Source: Rhynchosporium graminicola (lineage: Eukaryota > Ascomycota > Leotiomycetes > Helotiales > Ploettnerulaceae). Taken from it: DNA of 64,000 nucleotides. Every line of letters begins with the position of its first letter. The first letter of the stretch is position 1. Below the pieces are notes generated by a model. It did no database searches, was not told where the DNA came from, and worked only from the letters and a program-made list of their open reading frames with translations. Below, piece after piece: positions 57,139-64,000 of the stretch. The stretch is taken from positions 124,001 through 188,000 of the forward strand of contig FJUW01000038.1 in assembly GCA_900074885.1 (NCBI GenBank), read 5' to 3'. A program made the position numbers and the translations under genes.

Positions 57139-59277
57139 TCACATTCCAAGAACCCAGTCCTGCTTCCTAGCAACAAAATCCGGCCCATTCAGTACCGCTC
57201 TCAAACAACCCAGCACATAATCCAGATCCTCTTCACTTCTATGCGTCCACTTCTCTCGAATCTCATCCCAAGCAGCCAAAGCTCTCTTTTTACCGGCACA
57301 CTTCCCAAAAGCCCACAGCACCCAATAGATAAGCCATTTCGTCAGCTCCAGGCCCTCAGCTCCATCATCCAGAGCTTTTAGCAGTGAAAGCCATACGGAC
57401 TCCAGACGCGCTTCATCCCATTCTGAATATCGTACACCACCGTGGACAGCAAAGCCTCTGAAGACCTCATGAAACATAGAGTGGTGCAGGCCCAGACCAA
57501 ACAATTTCATTTCGTTCAGAAGTCGGGCTGTCGATTGTAGGTCGCCGGCCTGAACAGCAGTATAGCTGATGAGTATTCTGAACGTTTGCAGATCCGGAGC
57601 GACGATGGACTCGCTCTGATACTTTGACTTGCGGCCATTTTTATTCGTCCTGCCTAAATGTTTGAGAGATATGTTGACCGTGCGACGCTTTCTCCAATCC
57701 CTAGAATGTAAATTTGCGTGCTCCTTGCCAAGATGCATTCTCTTCATTTTTTCGTAGACATCTTCTGCTGCTACGGGCTCTGATGCCAAAATAAAGGCCG
57801 AGATCACGGCATTGATAACCACAGTGTCCACGATTTCGCCAGCTTCAACAAGTCTTATGTATGCTGCCCGAACGGCATTCGCATTTTTCTTGAGTCCATA
57901 GTAGAAAATCAAGCTCACATGATGATAGCGATTAGCTGGAAGTCCGCGAGCCTCCATCTCCTTGTATACCATCTCGGCCAATACAAACTTGCCAGCTTTG
58001 CAGGCAGCATCGAAAAGCACGTTGAAGGTATTTTCGTTCGCTTTGACACCGGACACTTTTTCCATTTCCCTCCACATCTGGAGCGCAGCCTCAACTTCAG
58101 TCTCTGTGATCCTGTGTACGTAACTGGCGACGAAAGATATAGCACTTGTCCACTCGGAAACAGATAGTGGAATATTATTGCGCTTCATGTCGTCGATGAC
58201 CGATAAATATCGGAGCATAGAAAGCTCGTTTTTCCTCTCTACGACCGATAGATGATGGAGCAGCTGTCCGCGCAGATCTGGCGGGAGGTATGGAGCACGA
58301 GGTTCAGGCAAAGCTCTGTATATTTCATAGATCTCCTGAGGATCTGCTTCGGGATGTGTTCTTAAATGAATTGCAAGCTCATCGAGCCAATTCTTCGTCT
58401 CGGCATCCGGTGGCCATGTATAATCTGGAGGAGGATTTTCTTCTTCCAGATCCTCGTCTTGAGATTCATTAGGAGCGGCACTGAACGCACCTCCTATGTG
58501 TTCACTGCGTGGTAATAGGTGAATGATCGGAAGCTGATCCATATATGGCAAACCATCATACTGATCTACCAATGCCAGCAGCTCTTGCCGTGTTGGATCC
58601 GGTCGTGGGAGAGGCTCCTCAGTATGAACTTGCCCTTCACCCTTCTCTTCCTCCCTCGGGCCTTTCTCTGCATCTTCTACTGCAAGTCCTTTCAGTGTCG
58701 AATCTGGCCGTAGATAAGCTTCCTCTATGGCGACTTTTCCATCATACAAATGTTTTTCTGAATCTAGGCGCGGAGTGGCGAATCTTTTCCCATCCCATTT
58801 CTCCTCCCTTGTGACTACCTTCCAACCATCTACATTGATCTTTTGCCGTGCTAAATCGGGTTGTGGAAGGATTTCCTCGAAGGCGAACGTTCCACCATCC
58901 ACATCTTCTTTCTCTGTAACTTCTTTTGCACCATCTTCAGTGTGCTGATGCCTATGAAACGACACGGTATGCGACTTTCGCCTCCTTTCAGCTAATCCTG
59001 GTCGATTTGCTGTGAAAAATGTAGCATGTGGTGAGGATTTCCGAGGAGTATGTCTGTGGCAGCTGCCTGCATCTGCGAGAGATTTGATGAACCATGTTTC
59101 AACGCCGGCTACAGCAGATATAGCTGGAATCCGAGATTTGCGGGAGCTTCCACAAGCCTGGGAGTGTGCATCTCTCGATATTTCGATAGGGTACAAGAAA
59201 AGAAGGATTTGTCGTGGAGCTATCATGGATAAAATCGGCCGTGTTGTCGAAGGGGATGAGCTGCAAAAGAGGGACAT
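57139..59277 (-). CDS. Mitochondrial pentatricopeptide repeat (PPR) protein
   Basis: A single exon of 712 residues. The N-terminus has Arg/Ser-rich, acid-poor sequence consistent with mitochondrial import. Residues about 90-270 are low-complexity and charged. From about 340 onwards come helical hairpins; the clearest PPR is around 410-450 (ENTFNVLFDAACKAGKFVLAEMVYKEME), followed by YHHVSLIFYYGLKKNANAVRAAY and DLQTFRILISYTAVQAGDLQSTARLLNEM. Such proteins bind mitochondrial RNA for processing or translation. It is not close enough by eye to a named yeast factor to give a symbol. It diverges from the mitoribosomal mS23 gene across about 310 bp, so the two may share a promoter. Confidence 0.75.
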   Translation of the reverse strand: MSLFCSSSPSTTRPILSMIAPRQILLFLYPIEISRDAHSQACGSSRKSRIPAISAVAGVETWFIKSLADAGSCHRHTPRKSSPHATFFTANRPGLAERRRKSHTVSFHRHQHTEDGAKEVTEKEDVDGGTFAFEEILPQPDLARQKINVDGWKVVTREEKWDGKRFATPRLDSEKHLYDGKVAIEEAYLRPDSTLKGLAVEDAEKGPREEEKGEGQVHTEEPLPRPDPTRQELLALVDQYDGLPYMDQLPIIHLLPRSEHIGGAFSAAPNESQDEDLEEENPPPDYTWPPDAETKNWLDELAIHLRTHPEADPQEIYEIYRALPEPRAPYLPPDLRGQLLHHLSVVERKNELSMLRYLSVIDDMKRNNIPLSVSEWTSAISFVASYVHRITETEVEAALQMWREMEKVSGVKANENTFNVLFDAACKAGKFVLAEMVYKEMEARGLPANRYHHVSLIFYYGLKKNANAVRAAYIRLVEAGEIVDTVVINAVISAFILASEPVAAEDVYEKMKRMHLGKEHANLHSRDWRKRRTVNISLKHLGRTNKNGRKSKYQSESIVAPDLQTFRILISYTAVQAGDLQSTARLLNEMKLFGLGLHHSMFHEVFRGFAVHGGVRYSEWDEARLESVWLSLLKALDDGAEGLELTKWLIYWVLWAFGKCAGKKRALAAWDEIREKWTHRSEEDLDYVLGCLRAVLNGPDFVARKQDWVLGM

Positions 59278-59591
59278 GAGCGTCCTCGCATATTGAATAG
59301 ATCGTCACCTTCCTTGCAGAAGCATTGGAGTCTATGTAAAACCACAAGGCAGTTGTGCAATGGGTGCTGACTGTTGATGGGGCGAACGAGAAAAGCGACG
59401 ATGTTTGGATGCTGGGGTTCGTCGCGCGATGATATAAATTTTGGCGCGGAACCGAGTGGAGCTAAGATAATATCCAATTGATCATTCGATCGACGACGAC
59501 CATTCCTTCCACATCTACGCCGTGAGTATTACTCTTGTAATAGCTGCTGCTGTATTAACATTATTTGTAGCTATTGACATCGTTGATAACA

Positions 59592-60384
59592 ATGAGGGGA
59601 ATGAATCTGAAGCCCTCACGGGTTTACCAAACGGCACATCACCTCCTAGAAACGGCGAGCATATCACAACCACCACCATGGTTTACAACTATCGGAGCAA
59701 TCCCTCCATCAGAGATCCTGACTCGCACTCAGCCTATGCAGCACCGAGATGTCCCTCGTAGGTCATCCAAGATACGCAAGCCCAGCAAGATGTTCAGACC
59801 ACAAAATATTGTGTATGAAGAAGATAAATTACGAATGGAATTTTACAGTGATCACCCTTGGGAGCTGGCTAGACCGCGGATCGTGTTAGAAGAAGATGGA
59901 AAGGATGGACAGAGGTGCGATTGGAGTAGGATAGAACAGCCAGGGAGACAGTTGAACGGAGAGAGGTGTGTTCGGTATCATCCCGGGGCACATTTAGTAC
60001 TGACAGCTTGACAGTGTAATCCAACGGCAGCTCTGGCTCATTAATAATGCACCGGGGATGACCAATAATCAAGCATACGATATAGCCCGCAAGGAATTCT
60101 ACGCCCTGCGGCACGAGGAGGAACTTGAGCGGAAAGTACAGCGGGAGGAGGCGTTGTGGACTGGAGCATACTTTGGTAAAGGACCTGTTGAGGTTGGCAT
60201 GGAGCTTGAGGATAAGGCGTATGAGTCTTGGAAGAAGTGGGCTGAGACGGAAGTCCAGACAATGGCCATACAAAGAGATGCTGCATATACCGGTATCGAC
60301 ACGGAAACCGAGGATGAAGCTGCTGTTGCAGTGACTGCAGCGACTATTGCAGGAGATGTCGAGGATGGAGCGTCTCCTCTATGA
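59592..60384 (+). CDS. RSM25: Mitochondrial small-subunit ribosomal protein mS23 (Rsm25)
   Basis: Two exons, 59592-59965 and 60015-60384, one 49-bp intron (gtgtgt...tgacag); 247 residues. The start MRGMNLKPSRVYQTA followed by PPWFTTIGAIPPSE is the N-terminus expected of fungal mS23/Rsm25. KPQNIVYEED-like (RPQNIVYEEDKLR), FYSDHPWELARPRIVLE, and SVIQRQLWLINN across the splice are further family blocks; the last, ARKEFYALRHEEE, is helical. A putative 5'-UTR intron (gtgagt...ttgtag, 59521-59570) precedes the ATG. It is part of the 37S mitoribosome. The intron is needed: without it the frame runs into a stop. Confidence 0.85.
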
Positions 60385-60602
60385 TATATGTTCGATAGAT
60401 GATGCTTGGATGATAGATTGTACAATATGTGGATATGGCGATGCGTGTACAGAATTGGTAGTATGCTTTCTGCCGAATTGGAGACAAAATGCTTCCTACG
60501 ATGCGGGCATGTCACAACCTACACACTCTCACAAATGGGCAATATCGATCGGAGGCAGGAAATGGCATATCTTCGTGCTCATTTCTCATTACTGGAGCAG
60601 AG

Positions 60603-61439
60603 TTACTCAACCAAAAATCCTACCCACTCTACCTTCTTCCTCTTACCTTGTTCTTCTCCGTTGATCCTCTCCGCCAACGCCTCCCACTGCACAAGAAACC
60701 TATCACAAACCCCCATCCTCAGCAACACCTTTCCACTCAAGCTCAAAGTCTTGACTCTCGCCCAACTCTCCACATAGATAGTCTTCATCGTCTCTGTCGG
60801 CGCCACTGTGAAGAACTTGAGGAACATTGCAGCCATAACCACCATTACCGCTGTCGCCGGTCCATTCGTAATAAGCACATCCGGATATTGACCAGGAGTA
60901 GCTTTCGACGTCCTCGCTATCTCCACCAGAACTCGTAGACAGCCTATGAAGCACCATAGAGAGGAGAAAGGCGTAGAATATAGCGGTTGATGTATCTTCC
61001 TCGCCCTCGGCACAGTCCTCACGTCCCACGTCCCAGTCATCGCGTGCATTTCCCCAGCGTTCGTAGGCTCCTGCTCTTGCGCTGAGCGGATGTGCTTCGC
61101 CTGGATTGTTCGCTCGATCTCCAACGCTTTGTCGGTCGAGAAACCATCGCCCGATGATACGATGTATGTTCTATGTGTGTAGCGACTGGGGTCGACGTCT
61201 CGAAGCAGGGACATCATCTCTGCCGTGTGTCCGCCCGAGCCTAGGACCACAACCATGTGCGAGACTGCCGATTCAGAGGGTCTAGAACGTCGGCGCGAGG
61301 TCGAGGGAATGATGTAAAGGACCCGAAGCTATATCCTGTCAATAGACACGTTGTAATGTAATCGTGTTTGACTCACGAAAGTTGTGGGAACCAAAATGAG
61401 GAGTGCTGCCACCAGCAGGCGCAAGGCTGAGAGAATCAT
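60603..61439 (-). CDS. ALG14: UDP-GlcNAc transferase subunit Alg14
   Basis: Two exons, 61439-61377 and 61328-60603, one 48-bp intron (gtgagt...atatag); 262 residues. Residues 1-30 form a single membrane anchor (ILSALRLLVAALLILVP...). VVVLGSGGHTAEM near residue 48 is the nucleotide-binding loop typical of Alg14, and PDVLITNGPATAV and KTIYVESWARVKTLSLSGK are its other conserved blocks. Alg14 anchors the cytosolic catalytic partner Alg13 at the ER membrane and together they add the second GlcNAc to dolichol-PP-GlcNAc. The intron lies right after the membrane anchor and skipping it would lose that anchor. Confidence 0.92.
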
Positions 61440-63355
61440 GACTGCCAATTGGAGGATCTTGCACTGCTACAAGCTTCCATCTGGGATTAGAGTATCATAT
61501 GAGTAGCTTGAACGATCTACAGGAGTGATATGGTCGGATATGTGAGATGGTCATTGTTCGTAGTTGCAGTGGGTGATTGTCTCAATGCCTTCTCCGAAAT
61601 GAGAGCTGCCATGTTCCCGAACTAGTCCCGATAATATATTAGCAAAAGAGTTGGCTTAGTTTCTAGACAATTTACAAAGGTAGGTCGACATCATCTATTC
61701 AACCATGAAATTGATTTCAATTCTTGGAACTGTTCAACAATCATTTTTTTTTGTATGCTTCATATAACAATATTGCACTTTCTCCCCTCCACCGTTCAAA
61801 TCCGCTCCCTTTTATCTCAACCGCAGCACGGGAAACGGGAGCGGATTTTCGCTTAATTCATAACATAATACTCTGGTCGCCTTCTGTTGTAGGCGATAGT
61901 TTAATAGAAAGGGAACAGACTACAATCCTCCTCCTCAGATTTAAATCTAACACGTAGATACAGGATTGTAAGAGTCGTTTCTTCACTCCCAAAACTTCCT
62001 TTATCATGTGAATCTGAACTAATCCCTGGTCTCGAGATCACTTAATGACACCTTCTTTCATTTGTACTTTGCTCGGGCACATCATTTGTCGTAATAATCT
62101 GATCTGTACTTAGTACTTCCACGATGGCTGCAAGTATAAGTAGAGGGTAAATGCTATGCCAGTACTCCAAGCTTTGAAGTTTACAACAGTAACAATACAG
62201 GTCTCGATCCGTTATTGAGAAAGTCATTTTTGAAAAATTCAGAATGGAATCACTTAAGACTGGCGCAAGATTACCGAAGCTATAATGATAACGCTTTGCC
62301 AACTCTCAATGATTACAAGCATATTGAGTCCGTGGATCAATTTCTCACCTAGTCTACGTATTGGAGGACATATGCATCCTGCCCTATTCGATCTACTTTC
62401 TGTCATTACTGGACATTGCCTCCAATTCTAGTTTCATTGCCAGGCTTTGGAATCCGATTTTTTTTATCGGCACAGCTCCTATGCTAGAGCTCGTGGCCAT
62501 TATTGTTCTTCCTGGCCTGTCTAGGCGATACAGTATTCGACTTGGTAAGAGTCTGATTCTCGTATACCTAAACTGAACTATAATTTGATCTGATAGATCA
62601 CAAGAAAGCATATTAAATGCGCAACGCCCATTGCCTGCCGAGAAGAATGGAAATAATGATTATCTCCAACAGGAGAAGCCTGAGAATTAATCCAAATCTT
62701 CCTCATGGTAGATTGGCGAATTCCACATGAGCATTAATGCTATTGCTCAGCTTCTCCAAGCACCTTTCAGTCTTTAACGATAAAGTGTCGCCGTTCATCT
62801 AGAGGATCTAATCGCCATTCTCATCCTTGGAATCAACGATACATAACTGCGGCAACCTGGTGTCGTAATATGAAAGCCAGTAGATATATTCGAGTGTAGC
62901 AAACCTTGATAGATCTTGTTTTTCTCCACAGTCAAGTATTCTGTTGAACTTCAGAGCCCTTTTTCGATAGGGGCTGGGCTTTCGATATTGCTTGGAGTCT
63001 CCATGCTTGGTTCTCGAGGTGAGGAAGAGAGATTTCGAATGCAGAGGGAGAGCTGTCAGAGGGGTGACTCGAAGTCGGAAACGCTCTCTTCGATGTCTTA
63101 GGGCTTTTGGAGGTGTTTTATCAATGTTCTGTCCTCGCGACTGGATGCTTGGTGAGTTAGTAAATTGAGCATAGCAACTATACATATCACCACGACATAA
63201 GAAGAAGTCGCTTGGCGGACTACGCCTTTTCGTTGGTTTTCTTTCCATTTTCATTCACTCAGCCCTGAGTTTTGTAAAGCAACACACGTACAGAATCTAC
63301 ACCACGCTTCCGCAGAACAATCTATCATTCCAGACCATGTTCTCGTCTCTCTTCC
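61440..63355. other. Gene-poor spacer, no gene seen
   Basis: 1.9 kb. Frames at 61724-61957, 62042-62302, 62361-62576 and 62808-63254 overlap on opposite strands and carry no motif. Confidence 0.4.
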
Positions 63356-64000
63356 TCAACGATTAGTAGAGTCCTCCATCAACCATTTCCTCAGATACTC
63401 GATCGCCAACTCATCAAACTCAACATCAGCCACCTCAAACGTCATCCCACCATCTTGTACAGAACTTCTCCAACGATTCACAGCTCCCCCCTTTCTTATT
63501 TTACTCCCGAACCTCCCGCAAGAATCCAAATCAATCAGAATAGGAACATCGTTGCCATCAAACATGATGTTGCTCGGACTGATATCATTGTGGGCATAGC
63601 CTAGCAGATGGAGATGTTTGGCTGCGGCTGCGATGCCATCCATACACTTGATGCGTGCTTCGGCAGGGAAGTCAATCGTGCTATTCGGGACCCATACACG
63701 ATCTGGCAAGACATTGAAGTATTTCCGAAAAGCGAGACGGACTATCAAGCCTTTGTGTACGATGCAGCCGAGATAGACACCTAGATTTGGATGCGGATGA
63801 TTCTTGAGTACTTCGTTGGTGTCCACTTCTTCAAGGGTGAGTTTGGCGATTGCATCATCGTCGTTGTATTCAGATATACTTGGCGCTTTGAAGTAGTACT
63901 CGCCATCTGACCACATATCCACGGTCGTCGTATCGAATTGAGTGAACTTATTTTGATACGCGGGATATAGATGTTGTTCGGGAAGGCGACGGAGATCCTT
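63356..64000 (-). CDS. Protein kinase-like protein, 5' end cut by window edge
   Basis: The minus-strand frame is open from the window end (64000) to a stop at 63356; the first base of a codon falls on 64000, so the gene continues to the right. It holds LHLLGYAHNDISPSNIMF and then VPILIDLDSCGRFG, the catalytic loop (H-x-D...N) and metal-binding loop of the protein-kinase fold, with HND for HRD and DLD for DFG. The C-terminal lobe is short (about 60 residues after this), typical of a fungal kinase-like family rather than full regulatory kinases. The aspartate and asparagine are kept, so activity is possible. Substrate and partner are unknown. At least 214 residues are in view. Confidence 0.75.
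   Translation of the reverse strand, partial: KDLRRLPEQHLYPAYQNKFTQFDTTTVDMWSDGEYYFKAPSISEYNDDDAIAKLTLEEVDTNEVLKNHPHPNLGVYLGCIVHKGLIVRLAFRKYFNVLPDRVWVPNSTIDFPAEARIKCMDGIAAAAKHLHLLGYAHNDISPSNIMFDGNDVPILIDLDSCGRFGSKIRKGGAVNRWRSSVQDGGMTFEVADVEFDELAIEYLRKWLMEDSTNR

Overview
This is a nuclear window from a filamentous ascomycete. Supporting features are many short GT-AG introns (mostly 46-112 bp), a repeat-induced point mutation (RIP)-like transposon relic at the left edge, and typical fungal housekeeping proteins (Pex14/17-type peroxin, Gon7, Ies2, Vps39/Vam6, mS23, Alg14, a Gag1-clamp protein). I infer Pezizomycotina, perhaps Leotiomycetes; the class is not proven by the sequence. All gene models were built by eye from reading frames and splice sites, and the phase of every listed intron was checked.

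Left part (1-2.7 kb) is AT-rich, nearly free of CA and TG dinucleotides, and holds a tandem array of about 175-bp units (one N base at 483) followed by a decayed Fot1/pogo transposase. From 3 to 17 kb lies an accessory-looking stretch: a flavin-dependent halogenase-like enzyme with a C-terminal cysteine cluster, a hotdog thioesterase-like protein, a six-cysteine small secreted protein, a secreted precursor with three repeats of a C-x7-C peptide and Kex2-like sites, and a six-exon POT/PTR2 peptide transporter, all separated by long gene-poor spacers.

From 19.6 to 27 kb come a Pex14/17 peroxin, the INO80 subunit Ies2, a C2H2 zinc-finger fragment and a PEP-mutase/isocitrate-lyase-like enzyme. 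From 27 to 41 kb there is a patchwork of lineage-type genes and wrecks: a hypothetical protein sharing a motif with a JmjC-like protein, a coiled-coil-like unknown protein, a decayed distant relative of it with three in-frame stops, and an Nma111/HtrA-type serine protease. Housekeeping returns at 41.3-49.5 kb (Gon7, Vps39, Gag1-clamp protein).

From 50.6 to 55.7 kb is another accessory block: a degenerate minisatellite-like array with ten copies of a ~27-bp core, then three tandem paralogues of an unknown family in increasing states of decay (intact, one nonsense codon, two frameshifts). The right end holds a mitochondrial PPR protein divergent from mitoribosomal mS23, Alg14 of N-glycan synthesis, a gene-poor 1.9 kb, and a kinase-like gene cut by the window edge.

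The most unusual items are the three-repeat C-x7-C secreted precursor at 11.1-11.6 kb, the array at 50.6-51.8 kb, and the decaying three-gene family beside it. No RNA genes or CRISPR arrays were recognised.
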